57,166 nt of DNA. Source: an uncultured Bacteroidales bacterium (GTDB lineage: Bacteria > Bacteroidota > Bacteroidia > Bacteroidales > UBA932). Positions 1 through 9,278 of the stretch are shown piece after piece (position 1 is the stretch's first letter; every line of letters begins with the position of its first letter). The DNA is taken from the NCBI GenBank assembly GCA_944326385.1, contig CALVDT010000085.1:1-57166 (forward strand), written 5' to 3'. Below the pieces are notes generated by a model. The model was not told the origin of the DNA. It ran no database searches and was given only the letters and a program-made list of their open reading frames with translations. Made by a program: the position numbers and the translations under genes.

Positions 1-155
1 TGAACGGTTCATGAGAATGTCCGATGGACATTCGAAAGTGAGCAGGGTCGCTACAGCGACTGGGGTTTAAGATAAACGGATTTCGAAGAAATCCTTAACG
101 ACTGTTCGACGAATTCCCTGGTGCTGAGCAACATAAATTCGTCGAACTGACGTTA
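1..155 (-). repeat. Palindromic intergenic repeat, copy A (truncated by window edge)
   Basis: Read on the minus strand, this begins TTAACGTCAGTTCGACGAAT and is nearly identical to copy B (16368-16647) for about 110 bases. It has several hairpins. Long imperfect arms pair 91-113 with 136-155 (core GTTCGACGAAT). A short palindrome GGATTTCTTCGAAATCC lies at 78-94. GTCGCTACAGCGAC lies at 47-60, and perfect 8-base arms lie at 15-22 and 26-33. The element sits 15 bases past the stop of the FimA-like gene and runs off the left edge. Confidence 0.85.
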
Positions 156-169
156 ATTTATGCAGGTTG

Positions 170-1165
170 TCAGATTATGACTTCAGTGTCACTGCCCGGA
201 GCCCACGGACTGACGGATATCTCTATGGAGAAGGCGCCGGACTCCACCGGGACATCCGGGGATGAAGAACCGATCCTGGTAATCTTCAGTTCCTTTATAT
301 CATATGTATGGTTTGATTCGATGCCGGGTATGCTGACCGGATAATAATAGCCTTTTCCAAGTATCTCGACTTCTATCACCAACCTTGTGTACCTTGGGGA
401 CCAGACTGTACTCGTCACGGAATCCTCTTCAGTTCCGTTCGGGTAACAGTAGAAATAATGTACTGTATCATAACTGGTTCCGTTTTGTATCGGGTCATCG
501 AGATCTCCGCTGCTCAGCAGCTCCGGAAGTTCCGTATCCAGGCCGTATTTGTTCAGCCATCCGGAAGGCGTCCCTGTCCCCGAATATGGAACATCTCCGG
601 CCACATTTGCAAGAAATATCCTTTTCAGTACGATCTCAGCATTCGAATAGGCTGGAGCCGTCATGGCATTCGTAATCTTTTTTACCGACACTCTTGCGGC
701 AAGACGCTTCACATCTATATACACCTTGGGATCAGCTTCCGAAATATCCTTCACTGATGAACCTGCCATAACAAAGGCAGTTGCCGAATTGTCCGCCATC
801 ATGGAACGGGAAGACATAAGTTCCTGTCTGGAAGCCACATCAGCCAGATCAGGTGCGTTCACCACGGCAACTAAATCCTTTGGCCCTGACGTACAGTCTA
901 CCGTGGCTGTGTTGCCGGTACCTGAAGTGTAAGCATCCAAAGTCCCGTCTTCCCTGAAAACAAACACCTGGAAATCATTCACAAGCCCCTCACTCCCGGG
1001 ACTTGTCATCTTGGTGGCTCCCTGCGGAATGGATACCTCCACCCGGATCTTCTCCCGGTCAACCTCGGCAGTCCGGTCAGGTGAAACCATTTCACACGAA
1101 ACCGCTGCTGCAAGAAACGCACATGCCGGTACAATCCTGTTCTTTTCAAATTTCTTTCTTTTCAT
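170..1165 (-). CDS. FimA/Mfa-like fimbrial pilin lipoprotein
   Basis: This 331-residue protein is probably a structural or tip subunit of a Bacteroidales type V fimbria. The N-terminus is a lipoprotein signal ending in a lipobox, AAVSC, with Cys24 as the lipidated residue. The following body resembles FimA-family pilins: an early strand segment VNDFQVFVFREDG, then VDVKRLAARVSVKK and a late NHTYDIKELKITR, which is a common signature in this family. Pilins of this type are exported as lipoproteins and then polymerise by donor strand exchange after proteolytic trimming. It is the last gene of a four-gene minus-strand run whose other members are a DUF3575 barrel, an OmpA-like accessory protein and an HELAH lipoprotein. 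The spacing to the preceding gene (stop at 1191) is 25 bases. Family assignment is from motif recognition; whether it is a major or minor subunit is not resolved. Confidence 0.65.
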   Translation of the reverse strand: MKRKKFEKNRIVPACAFLAAAVSCEMVSPDRTAEVDREKIRVEVSIPQGATKMTSPGSEGLVNDFQVFVFREDGTLDAYTSGTGNTATVDCTSGPKDLVAVVNAPDLADVASRQELMSSRSMMADNSATAFVMAGSSVKDISEADPKVYIDVKRLAARVSVKKITNAMTAPAYSNAEIVLKRIFLANVAGDVPYSGTGTPSGWLNKYGLDTELPELLSSGDLDDPIQNGTSYDTVHYFYCYPNGTEEDSVTSTVWSPRYTRLVIEVEILGKGYYYPVSIPGIESNHTYDIKELKITRIGSSSPDVPVESGAFSIEISVSPWAPGSDTEVII

Positions 1166-1190
1166 TGAATATCATTTTAGTATTGGTTAA

Positions 1191-3059
1191 TCATAATTGG
1201 AGATACGTGTCCCCCTCGTTTTTTCTCACCACTTCAGACAGTTCCGGATCCAGATTTGCCCTGTGACGCATCGACGGATCTTTCTGCACGCTGCGCCTGA
1301 AGGATATCAGAGCCCTGTCCGTTTCCCCTATCCTGGCCAGAAGTATGGCCTCGAGATAATCCGTCCTGGCATCCGTGATCTTCATTCCGGAAAGGATGGA
1401 AAGAGCCGAATCATTATAACCGGACGAAGCGAGTGCAAGTGCCGAATTATAGTCCCCGTATGAAGCAAGGATGGTGGCCGCTGTCTTGTAGTCAAGATTC
1501 TTCAAAGCCATCAGCCCCTTCATATATAAGGTGTCGACCACCCTGGTGTGAATCGTATCCTTCTTCACCCCTGTCCTGTGAAGGTGGAAACTGAAGGTCA
1601 CTGTCCTCAGTCTCGGATAAATGCTCTCCCTCATGTAGAGATATTCGGGCATTGATGAGATCTTCCTTTCCGCTTCATCCTTGTCCGTCATGGCGGCATA
1701 AGCGATGACGGACTCCCTGGCGGTGCCGCTCATGACCGTATCCCCGGAAACCATACGGACAAGATGATCCCAGTTTTCCGGCACAGACCTCGAACGGACC
1801 TGCGTCATTTCAAGCCCCTTCACCTTATCCATAATATATGATCTGACTGCCATGGAGCGTCTTTCCGCAAGCCGGGCATTGTACTCCCAGGTCCCTTCCG
1901 GAGAACAGGTGGCCGTCACTATGACCGAGTCGAGCACAAGATCCTTCCTGACAGCCACGTCATGGAAACATTTGCGGATCCGGCGGAGTTCGGAAGAATT
2001 CCCTTCTGAAAGAGTGTCAAGTTCAGTACATCCTTTCGCAAAATCCAGGAAGGCCTCCGTATGGTCAGTCACGACCCTGTCCACTACCTTGAAGACATAC
2101 CTTGTGGAATTGTCTGCAAGTGTGGACAAGGAACTGATGTAATAGGTCAGTTTCTCCGGAGAAGGCATCTGCATCACCAGCTTCCCGTCCCTGTAGACCG
2201 AGCCGCCCAGACTTACCGACAGTTTCCGCATCCCCGGACCGGCTGCCATGGTATGGGTATACCTGTACATAAGGCTGCCGTCTCCGGCCGACATGACCGT
2301 ATCAAGTACTACCTCATTTATTACAGGGGATTTGACATATTTCCTGAACATCTCTTCCTTGCTGTCCATCCTCTTGTCGTTCCTCCTTTTCCGCATCATA
2401 TCGGTGTAATGCCTCAACGCCTCTGCCTGACTGACTCCGAAAAGATTCTGCGCAAGAGGCTCAGGGACATACGAAGAGTCCGTCTTCATCGCTGCAGTCT
2501 CAGGATAATAGCGCTTCAGAAAAGTCTCAAGCTGCTCCTTTCTTATGAATGCCGTGGAGTCCGTTATGATCGACTCCAGGAATTCCCTGTACCTTTCATA
2601 ACCGCGCAGCTGCCGTTTCCGGTAGGCAGATCCGGTGATGAATACAGGATCAAGAGGGATATTCCCGGAAGATGTCTCTATCAGAGGCGAGAACCTCAAC
2701 TGATACTCTGAAGCGATCATACCCTCCGGAACAGTTATGTCGAACGAGAAAGATATCTTCCCTGCCCGTTCAGCCACATTCCTGAACCTGGCGACAACTT
2801 TTGATGCTGTTATCACATCCGTCGCTGTCATTTCCCCAGTTTCCGTATCCCTGATTGCATTCATGATTACAGGACCATCCGATACGTCAACCGAATCCAC
2901 GTATTCCTTACCGTCACTTTTCTCCGAAGCCTCCGGCATTTCATCGGAAACAGACAGCGACACCTGGCCGGCCGCCTCCGCCATACCGGCATACCGCCTG
3001 TACGACGAGCAGGAAACAAGACATGCAGCCAATATGAAAAAGGCGGCCCGGGTAATCAT
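1191..3059 (-). CDS. Fimbrial-locus accessory lipoprotein with OmpA-like and TPR-like parts
   Basis: A 622-residue lipoprotein of the kind found beside DUF3575 genes in Bacteroidales fimbrial loci. From this start the signal is MITRAAFFILAACLVSC with the lipidated Cys at 17. ATG at 3074 and TTG at 3080 are in-frame alternatives that would overlap the upstream stop. 3059 was chosen because it lies just after that stop (3064-3066) and gives a compact signal. The middle carries a segment resembling the OmpA peptidoglycan-binding fold (SVIVTATCSPEGTWEYNARL followed by AERRSMAVRSYI). The last 130 residues look like helical TPR repeats (ALKNLDYKTAATIL, ARIGETDRALISFRRSV). A role in anchoring or assembling the surface fibre is inferred from context only. 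Confidence 0.55.
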   Translation of the reverse strand: MITRAAFFILAACLVSCSSYRRYAGMAEAAGQVSLSVSDEMPEASEKSDGKEYVDSVDVSDGPVIMNAIRDTETGEMTATDVITASKVVARFRNVAERAGKISFSFDITVPEGMIASEYQLRFSPLIETSSGNIPLDPVFITGSAYRKRQLRGYERYREFLESIITDSTAFIRKEQLETFLKRYYPETAAMKTDSSYVPEPLAQNLFGVSQAEALRHYTDMMRKRRNDKRMDSKEEMFRKYVKSPVINEVVLDTVMSAGDGSLMYRYTHTMAAGPGMRKLSVSLGGSVYRDGKLVMQMPSPEKLTYYISSLSTLADNSTRYVFKVVDRVVTDHTEAFLDFAKGCTELDTLSEGNSSELRRIRKCFHDVAVRKDLVLDSVIVTATCSPEGTWEYNARLAERRSMAVRSYIMDKVKGLEMTQVRSRSVPENWDHLVRMVSGDTVMSGTARESVIAYAAMTDKDEAERKISSMPEYLYMRESIYPRLRTVTFSFHLHRTGVKKDTIHTRVVDTLYMKGLMALKNLDYKTAATILASYGDYNSALALASSGYNDSALSILSGMKITDARTDYLEAILLARIGETDRALISFRRSVQKDPSMRHRANLDPELSEVVRKNEGDTYLQL

Positions 3060-3063
3060 CCTA

Positions 3064-3624
3064 TCAGAAAACATACACAAGTGACAACAGTAATTCGTTT
3101 GGCAATATGAAACCTTTTGTACCGGAATCCACGGTCAGTCCGCAGGCAGGGCAATCATAGACTGTGTATTTCTTCACCCCCGTCCACAGTCCGAGCCCGA
3201 ATTCCAGATTCAGATTCGGATGCAGCATATATGAATATCCTGCCGAGAAGCCTATTCCTACTCCGTCGCCCTCTTCTGTCCGGCTGGAGAAGAGGCCTCC
3301 CCTGTTATATTCCTGGTATTTTGCCTTTGCGGCAACCCACCATCCTGAATAGATATGCCATGGCCATAGCCTGACCCCGAGTTCATATGACTGCTGCCTG
3401 CTCTGCATCGTGGAATCATCCGACGGGAGCTTGAATGTGAATGGATTGAATTTGGCTCCTGCATTCAAGCTCCAGTGCTGTGAAAGGCCGTATGACGCTT
3501 CCAGATTCATTGTCCCCAGATACAGATAACCGAGAATATTGGTCGAGACGGCAAAGCGTCTTGCATCCAGGGACTGAGGCAGAGCCAGGAAGAGTACGGT
3601 AATGATTGCCAGTATCCTGCCCAT
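3064..3624 (-). CDS. DUF3575 outer-membrane beta-barrel protein
   Basis: A 186-residue protein with a cleavable signal (MGRILAIITVLFLALPQSLDA) followed by ARRFAVSTNILGYLYLGTMN and LEASYGLSQHWSLNAGAKFN, which is the DUF3575 signature. Alternating hydrophobic strands and the terminal LLLSLVYVF (aromatic C-terminus) support a small outer-membrane barrel. DUF3575 genes are regular partners of FimA-like pilins in Bacteroidales, so a role in fimbrial assembly or anchoring is likely but unproven. It lies one base after the stop of the HELAH lipoprotein gene and its stop lies just upstream of the accessory lipoprotein start, so the three are almost certainly co-transcribed and translationally linked. 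Confidence 0.75.
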   Translation of the reverse strand: MGRILAIITVLFLALPQSLDARRFAVSTNILGYLYLGTMNLEASYGLSQHWSLNAGAKFNPFTFKLPSDDSTMQSRQQSYELGVRLWPWHIYSGWWVAAKAKYQEYNRGGLFSSRTEEGDGVGIGFSAGYSYMLHPNLNLEFGLGLWTGVKKYTVYDCPACGLTVDSGTKGFILPNELLLSLVYVF

Positions 3625-3625
3625 G

Positions 3626-5203
3626 TCATTTATATTTTACGAACACCTGTTCTATCATCCTGGCCTTTTCGGGGAACATCGAGACCAGTCTGGACTGCAG
3701 GACGTCAAGACTCGTCACGTCAGACTGCATGGCCTCCAGAAAGTCTGACCGGGAAAAACCCCTCTGGTCAAGATATCTGAATATCTGCGGACTGAACCAG
3801 AAACCTGTCCCGAACTGCGGCATCGGACCACCGTATCTCTCCTGATACATCGTACTTTCCACATAATAGGCCCACATCTCCCCTATTTCACAGTATCCTG
3901 CATACAGATCCGAACCGTCACCGTAAGTCATGCCTCCAGTGTTAACATATGACCTGAGGATATATTCTACATATCTGTTCCAATAGTCGGTGCCCACCTG
4001 GGCAAAATGGCTGCAATGTGCAAGTTCATGACACACGGCCCTGTAGGCATCGCCATAGCTGTCCATGTCCGCTGTCCCTATCGTCACATCGGGGGCAAAA
4101 TACGAAATCAGCGAAGCGAAAACCCCGAGGAAGTCCTTTACCAGGGAATGGGAGACCCCCACCTTATGATGCAGCAGGATAGCGCTGCTTGCATCCAGTT
4201 TTGACATAAGCCATATCCTGAGATCACCCGGAGGCAGTGTGAGATCCATATCCTCTTCCGCACACCTTGATATATAGTCGTATGCGGCATTGTTCACCAC
4301 GGAACGCAGGAAGAGTGTACGGTCGGAATCCTTTGTAATGGTAGCATTGAGTCCGGTGGAAGGCCCCTTGCCGAGGGACGATGCCGACGCCGGCTGAAGA
4401 ATAAGGTTGAACCCTATGGCAAAACCTTTCTCGTTCTTGAACACAAGCCTGTACTTCAGATTCGCAGAGAACTTCTTGGGAATCGTATAATAACCGTCCC
4501 TGTCGGTGTAGGTATTCGAGAATTTCACGAAGGAGTTGCATCTGATCCTCACTCCTGCCACTCCGAAAGGCTTTCCGCCATTTGCATCATCATCGACAAT
4601 CATGATACGTCCCGACGGGTTCGTCCTGCTGCCTTTCGTCTCCGGCTGCAGCATATCGGCATTGCCTGTAAGTCTGAATGCCTCCCGTTCCACAGCTTCC
4701 CAGTCAATACCGTCCGAAGTCCTTGTCACGGGATCATACTCCGTGATGTTGCATTCGTCAAGTATCTCATATTCTACGTCAGGGAATTCATAATCGGCCG
4801 GGACCACGGCATACTGCCATGTGATCCTGTCATCGGCAATCGACGGGTCATGATAATAGTCTCCGTCTACGAGTATCTCGTAGTCCACAGGATAATCCAC
4901 AAGATCCAGTCCGGAAGATGTGAGCAGGTCGAACTCACCTTCGTTTTCCGGAAGGAAACGCACATACAGGTGCGTGGTCTTCACCTCATTACGGGATTTT
5001 GTAGGATACAACGCCGCGTAGGCGTCCCGCATGTTCTCCGTCGTGTACGGATTCTCCAGTTTGTCCCCGAGGACAATCATCCCGTGCGATACAGCAGTCT
5101 CCACCGTCCCGCCTGGCATGACGGGACTGTCAATGTCCACCCCTTCTTTGCTGCAAGCCACAAGCATTGCACACAAAATTGAAAAGCCCATCAATCTGTC
5201 CAT
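3626..5203 (-). CDS. Putative zinc metalloprotease lipoprotein of the fimbrial locus
   Basis: A 525-residue lipoprotein (lipobox MLVAC, Cys17). The central part, about residues 195-265, looks like a carboxypeptidase-regulatory-type beta sandwich (PFGVAGVRIRCN ... TYTDRDGYYTIPKKF). The C-terminal third has HELAH at residues 392-396, the HExxH zinc motif, followed about 43 residues later by CEIGEMWAYYVE, whose glutamates could supply the third zinc ligand as in gluzincins. It is the first gene of the fimbria-type operon. Maturation of pilins in this group needs proteolysis, so a processing role is a reasonable but untested idea. It could instead be a host-protein-cleaving surface enzyme. The exact peptidase family was not recognised. 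Confidence 0.5.
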   Translation of the reverse strand: MDRLMGFSILCAMLVACSKEGVDIDSPVMPGGTVETAVSHGMIVLGDKLENPYTTENMRDAYAALYPTKSRNEVKTTHLYVRFLPENEGEFDLLTSSGLDLVDYPVDYEILVDGDYYHDPSIADDRITWQYAVVPADYEFPDVEYEILDECNITEYDPVTRTSDGIDWEAVEREAFRLTGNADMLQPETKGSRTNPSGRIMIVDDDANGGKPFGVAGVRIRCNSFVKFSNTYTDRDGYYTIPKKFSANLKYRLVFKNEKGFAIGFNLILQPASASSLGKGPSTGLNATITKDSDRTLFLRSVVNNAAYDYISRCAEEDMDLTLPPGDLRIWLMSKLDASSAILLHHKVGVSHSLVKDFLGVFASLISYFAPDVTIGTADMDSYGDAYRAVCHELAHCSHFAQVGTDYWNRYVEYILRSYVNTGGMTYGDGSDLYAGYCEIGEMWAYYVESTMYQERYGGPMPQFGTGFWFSPQIFRYLDQRGFSRSDFLEAMQSDVTSLDVLQSRLVSMFPEKARMIEQVFVKYK

Positions 5204-5224
5204 AGTTCATTTTTGTTTACGGTG

Positions 5225-5232
5225 CAAAAGTA
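5225..5232 (-). promoter_or_regulatory. Candidate -7 box for the fimbrial operon
   Basis: On the minus strand the sequence reads TACTTTTG, a match to the Bacteroidota -7 motif TAnnTTTG, 22 bases before the ATG at 5203. No good TTTG is visible about 20 bases further upstream. A second match (TATTTTTG) lies at 5317-5324 and could give a longer leader. Confidence 0.4.
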
Positions 5233-5461
5233 GGAGGAGTTATCCGTGTTGTGAAGATTTAAACGTTTAATCAGGAAAAAACGCCTGCAGCCGCCTGTAT
5301 CGCATCTTTTCAGCGGCAAAAATAAGGTTTTCCCTTCCGCACGGTTTTTAAACCGTCTTAATTTTTCATTGATTACAAGCACATTAGAGCAAAGACAGAA
5401 AATAGCCGTTTTACAAGCCGTATTGAAATTCCTGATATAAATTTTCAAAACTGCTTCATGA

Positions 5462-5493
5462 TTGTTCAAGTTGTAATTTTTTGTTTAACTTTG
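5462..5493 (+). promoter_or_regulatory. Promoter of the nuo operon
   Basis: TTG at 5462-5464 and TAACTTTG at 5486-5493, separated by 21 bases, fit the Bacteroidota consensus TTTG-N19-21-TAnnTTTG. The nuoA ATG follows 43 bases later. A purine run CGGAGGAAAAAAC lies about 20 bases before the start. Confidence 0.6.
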
Positions 5494-5536
5494 CGGCCGA
5501 TTCGGAAAACCGGAGGAAAAAACAACATTCATCATC

Positions 5537-5887
5537 ATGAATTTCATATTATTGATAGTCGTAATTCTGATCGCAATCATAATGGTGGCTGCCGCCATCG
5601 GAATCGCAAAGGCCATTGCGCCGCGCTCCTACAATCCCCAGAAAGGCGAGCCATACGAATGCGGTATCCCAACAAGAGGAAAATCATGGATGCAGTTCAA
5701 GGTGGGCTATTACCTGTTTGCCATACTGTTCCTGATGTTCGATGTCGAGACGGTGTTCCTGTTCGCATGGGCCGTCGTGGTCCAGGATCTCGGCATTTAC
5801 GGTCTGACAAGTGTCCTCTTCTTCCTGCTCATACTCGTGCTCGGACTCGCATACGCATGGAGGAAAGGCGCTCTCGAATGGAAATAA
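5537..5887 (+). CDS. nuoA: NADH-quinone oxidoreductase subunit A
   Basis: A 116-residue membrane subunit of respiratory complex I. Three transmembrane helices are visible: residues 3-25, 56-78 and 83-106. Between the first two lies the family signature KGEPYECGIPTRGKSWMQFKVGYY with the conserved Glu-Cys-Gly, and FDVETVFLFAW follows. NuoA packs against NuoJ, NuoK and NuoH near the quinone cavity. It opens an eleven-gene operon with a promoter directly upstream. Length and motif are standard for the family. Confidence 0.95.
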   Translation: MNFILLIVVILIAIIMVAAAIGIAKAIAPRSYNPQKGEPYECGIPTRGKSWMQFKVGYYLFAILFLMFDVETVFLFAWAVVVQDLGIYGLTSVLFFLLILVLGLAYAWRKGALEWK

Positions 5888-5899
5888 AACGCTGGTGAT

Positions 5900-6550
5900 A
5901 TGAAAAGGAAAGTCAACATAAAGTCAATGGAATACGAGGATTTCAACGATAACGAATATATCGAGGGAATGCTCAAGGAACTCCGCGAAAACGGCACAAA
6001 CGTGATTGTCGGCTGTCTCGATGATGTGATAGAATGGGGCCGAAGCAACAGCCTCTGGCCTCTGACCTTCGCCACGAGCTGCTGCGGCATAGAATTCATG
6101 GCTATCGGAGCTGCAAGATATGACTTTGCAAGATTCGGTTTTGAAGTGGCGAGATCATCACCGAGACAGGCGGACTTCATCATGGTGGCAGGAACCATCA
6201 CACACAAGATGGCCCCGGTCCTGAAACGGCTGTATGATCAGATGGCGGATCCGAAATACGTGGTTGCCACGGGTGGATGCGCCATAAGCGGCGGGCCGTT
6301 CAAGAAATCATACCATGTGGTGGACGGAGTGGACAAGATCATACCTGTGGATGTGTACATTCCGGGATGTCCTCCGAGACCGGAGGCCATGCTGTACGGA
6401 CTGATGCAGCTGCAGCGCAAGGTAAAGGCCCAGAGATTCCTCGGAGGCATCAACAAGGGCATAAGTGAAAAGGAATACGAGAAACTGATGAGAGCCGATA
6501 CGAATACCGCCGAAGATTCCAAGGCTTACGATGAATCAGGGTTGGCATAA
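5900..6550 (+). CDS. nuoB: NADH-quinone oxidoreductase subunit B
   Basis: This 216-residue subunit carries the terminal [4Fe-4S] cluster N2 that reduces quinone. The four ligands are visible: the tandem pair Cys61-Cys62 in [10 protein letters not shown], Cys127 in [10 protein letters not shown] and Cys157 in IPGCPPRPE. The N-terminus is about 30 residues longer than the shortest homologues, and the C-terminal tail after residue 180 is acidic and probably flexible. It follows nuoA by 12 bases. The annotated ATG is the only good start before the conserved core. Confidence 0.95.
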   Translation: MKRKVNIKSMEYEDFNDNEYIEGMLKELRENGTNVIVGCLDDVIEWGRSNSLWPLTFATSCCGIEFMAIGAARYDFARFGFEVARSSPRQADFIMVAGTITHKMAPVLKRLYDQMADPKYVVATGGCAISGGPFKKSYHVVDGVDKIIPVDVYIPGCPPRPEAMLYGLMQLQRKVKAQRFLGGINKGISEKEYEKLMRADTNTAEDSKAYDESGLA

Positions 6551-6556
6551 AGACAG

Positions 6557-8185
6557 ATGGAAATGGAGAACAATATCGATATCAAGACAAGACTGGCTGC
6601 CTTTGATGCCGAATGGTCGGAAGCAGGCGACGGACTGTACCGGATTCCTGCCCGGTCTTTCAGAAAAGCGGCCGAATATCTCAAGGAGGAAGGAGGATTC
6701 GATTTCCTCCGCAGCCTTACCGGTATGGACTGGGGCGAGAAAGGCCTCGGCTGCGTGTATCATCTGGAGAATACGTCCACCGGCGCGAATGTGGTGCTGG
6801 CCACCGCGGATGAAAACAGGGACAATCCGAGTCTTCCGTCGGTCCATGACCTGTGGAAAGGCGCCAATCTGAACGAAAGGGAGGCATACGATTTCTTCGG
6901 GATAAAATTCATCGGCCATCCTGACTTGAGAAGGCTGTTCCTCAGGGATGACTGGAAAGGACATCCATTCAGGAAGGACTATGATGAATCGCTGAATCCG
7001 CTGAACATGGAAAACGAGTCGCAGGACGACACCGCACTCAGCTATGAGATGACCAAGGCCGGAGACTACATCCTCAAGAGACATCCTCTCTTCGAAGAAG
7101 AGGAATATGTGATCAATATCGGTCCGCAGCATCCGGCGACCCACGGTGTGCTCAGATTCCGCGTATCTCTCGAAGGTGAGACCATCAAGAAGATTGACCC
7201 GCACTGCGGATACATACACAGGGGTATCGAGAAACTCTGCGAGACAAGCACATATCCCCAGACGCTCGGATTCACCGACAGGCTCGATTACCTTGGGGCC
7301 ATGCAGAACAGACATGCCCTCTGCATGTGCATAGAGAAAGCGCTCGGGCTTCAGGTATCGGACAGGATACAATATATAAGGACTATCATGGACGAGCTGC
7401 AGAGGATAGATTCACATCTTCTGTACATATCATGCCTTTGTCAGGATATGGGGGCCCTTACGGTGTTCTTCTTCGGGTTCAGGGACAGGGAGAAAGTCCT
7501 CGACATTCTGGAACAGACCACCGGCGGAAGACTTATCCAGACTTACAACACCATCGGAGGAGTCCAGGCGGACATACATCCGGACTTCACGCGGAAAGTG
7601 AAGGAATTCATAAAGTACATGAGGTCCAAGATGGACGAATATCACGAGATATTCACCGGCAATGTCATAGCGCAGAAACGTCTGGTCGGCACCGGAGTGC
7701 TGTCCAGGGAAGATGCGATATCCTTCGGAGCCACAGGAGGCACAGGCAGGGCTTCCGGCTGGGCCTGCGATGTCAGGAAAAGACATCCGTACGGAGTCTA
7801 TGACAAGGTGGATTTCAAGGAAATAGTCTGCAGCGAGGGCGACTGTTTTGCCCGCTATATGGTCAGGGTAAAGGAGATAGAGGAAAGCCTCAAGATCATG
7901 GAGCAGCTCATTGACAATATCCCTGAGGGAGAATACCAGATGAAGGTAAAGCCGATAATCAAACTGCCTGAAGGCAGCTGGTATTCCGCTGTGGAAGGCA
8001 GCCGCGGTGAATTCGGGGTATTCATCGAGAGCCACGGGGACAAATATCCGTACAGGGTCAAGTTCCGCTCCACCGGTCTTCCGCTGGTAGCCTGCGTAGA
8101 CACCATCTCACGAAACGCCAAGATCGCCGACCTCATAGCCATAGGCGGAACTCTTGACTATGTAATCCCTGATATTGACAGATAA
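6557..8185 (+). CDS. nuoCD: Fused NADH-quinone oxidoreductase subunits C and D
   Basis: A 542-residue fusion of two peripheral-arm subunits. Residues about 1-155 are NuoC (motif NEREAYDFFGIKFIGHPDLRR; then DWKGHPFRKDY). Residues about 170-542 are the NuoD 49-kDa homologue, with NIGPQHPATHGVLRFRVSLE, GYIHRGIEKLCE and a C-terminal DYVIPDIDR. NuoD forms the quinone pocket together with NuoB. The family proton-pumping complex needs both parts; fused CD genes are known in several phyla. The start ATG at 6557 is 6 bases after the nuoB stop, and an in-frame second Met follows at codon 3. Confidence 0.95.
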   Translation: MEMENNIDIKTRLAAFDAEWSEAGDGLYRIPARSFRKAAEYLKEEGGFDFLRSLTGMDWGEKGLGCVYHLENTSTGANVVLATADENRDNPSLPSVHDLWKGANLNEREAYDFFGIKFIGHPDLRRLFLRDDWKGHPFRKDYDESLNPLNMENESQDDTALSYEMTKAGDYILKRHPLFEEEEYVINIGPQHPATHGVLRFRVSLEGETIKKIDPHCGYIHRGIEKLCETSTYPQTLGFTDRLDYLGAMQNRHALCMCIEKALGLQVSDRIQYIRTIMDELQRIDSHLLYISCLCQDMGALTVFFFGFRDREKVLDILEQTTGGRLIQTYNTIGGVQADIHPDFTRKVKEFIKYMRSKMDEYHEIFTGNVIAQKRLVGTGVLSREDAISFGATGGTGRASGWACDVRKRHPYGVYDKVDFKEIVCSEGDCFARYMVRVKEIEESLKIMEQLIDNIPEGEYQMKVKPIIKLPEGSWYSAVEGSRGEFGVFIESHGDKYPYRVKFRSTGLPLVACVDTISRNAKIADLIAIGGTLDYVIPDIDR

Positions 8186-8199
8186 AACACACTCGGTTT

Positions 8200-9276
8200 A
8201 TGTTTGATTTCGGTATAGTAACCAACTGGATACATACACAGCTGACATCGGTGATGTCCGAACCACTGGCGATCTTCCTCGAATGTGTCGTCATCGGCGT
8301 CTGTCTTCTGCTGCTGTATGTCGTGATAGCCATTATAATGATCTATATGGAGCGTAAGGTCTGTGCCGCTTTCCAGTGCAGGCTGGGTCCGACCAGGGTA
8401 GGCCCCTGGGGAACCGTACAGGTGATATGCGACGTATTCAAGATGCTCACGAAGGAGATCATCACCATACGTCATTCCGACAAGTTCCTGTACAACCTTG
8501 CCCCTTATATTGTAATCATAGCATCGGTCACAGCCTTTGCCTGCATCCCGATCAGCAGGGGTATGGAGATTCTCGACTTCAATGTCGGTGTGCTCTTCTT
8601 CATGGCGGCCTCCTCCATCGGCATCGTGGGTATCCTGCTTGCAGGATGGAGTTCCAATAACAAGTTCTCGCTTATCGGAGCGATGCGAAGCGGGGCGCAG
8701 ATGATCAGCTACGAGCTCTCCGTAGGGCTTTCCATCCTGACCATCGTGGTGCTCACAGACACGATGCAGTTCTCGGAAATCGTAATGCGGCAGGCTGACG
8801 GGTGGTTCATTTTCAAAGGCCATATACCTGCAGTTATAGCCTTTGTCATCTACCTGATAGCAGGAAACGCCGAAGTGAACAGAGGCCCGTTCGACCTGCC
8901 TGAAGCAGAATCGGAACTGACCGCCGGATATCACACCGAATATTCGGGAATGCATTTCGGGCTGTTCTACGTGGCCGAATTCGTGAATCTCTTCATAATC
9001 TCCAGCATAGCAGCCACCATATTCCTTGGAGGATGGATGCCGCTGCATATCCCGGGGCTTGACGGATTCAACGCAGTCATGGACGTGATTCCGGGCTTCA
9101 TCTGGTTCTTTGCCAAGGCTTTCTTCATAGTATGGCTTCTGATGTGGATCAAATGGACATTCCCGCGGCTCAGGATCGACCAGATACTGACACTTGAATG
9201 GAAATATCTGGTACCTATCGGACTGGTCAACCTGCTCCTCATGGTCATCGTCGTAGTATTCAAATTGCATTTTTAA
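8200..9276 (+). CDS. nuoH: NADH-quinone oxidoreductase subunit H
   Basis: A 358-residue membrane subunit that links the quinone cavity to the proton channel. Eight or so transmembrane helices are visible. Conserved features include MERKVCAAFQCRLGPTRVGPWG near residue 50, SYELSVGLSIL in the middle, and NRGPFDLPEAESELTAGYHTEYSGM, the characteristic loop lining the quinone site. Length is typical. It starts 14 bases after nuoCD. Confidence 0.95.
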   Translation: MFDFGIVTNWIHTQLTSVMSEPLAIFLECVVIGVCLLLLYVVIAIIMIYMERKVCAAFQCRLGPTRVGPWGTVQVICDVFKMLTKEIITIRHSDKFLYNLAPYIVIIASVTAFACIPISRGMEILDFNVGVLFFMAASSIGIVGILLAGWSSNNKFSLIGAMRSGAQMISYELSVGLSILTIVVLTDTMQFSEIVMRQADGWFIFKGHIPAVIAFVIYLIAGNAEVNRGPFDLPEAESELTAGYHTEYSGMHFGLFYVAEFVNLFIISSIAATIFLGGWMPLHIPGLDGFNAVMDVIPGFIWFFAKAFFIVWLLMWIKWTFPRLRIDQILTLEWKYLVPIGLVNLLLMVIVVVFKLHF

Positions 9277-9278
9277 TT

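Larger units (their letters stand above)
5204..5536. other. Divergent intergenic region between fimbrial and nuo operons
   Basis: A 333-base, AT-rich gap between divergent operons. It contains candidate minus-strand -7 boxes at 5225-5232 and 5317-5324, the nuo promoter at 5462-5493, and a perfect hairpin ACGGTTTTTAAACCGT at 5341-5356 followed on the plus strand by CTTAATTTTT. That hairpin resembles an intrinsic terminator but ends no recognised plus-strand gene, so it may end a short transcript or be a regulatory fold. No convincing reading frame lies here. Confidence 0.5.

Noticed and set aside
2061..2711. 216-codon plus-strand frame opposite the fimbrial accessory gene
   Set aside because: Shadow frame, no domain, no promoter.
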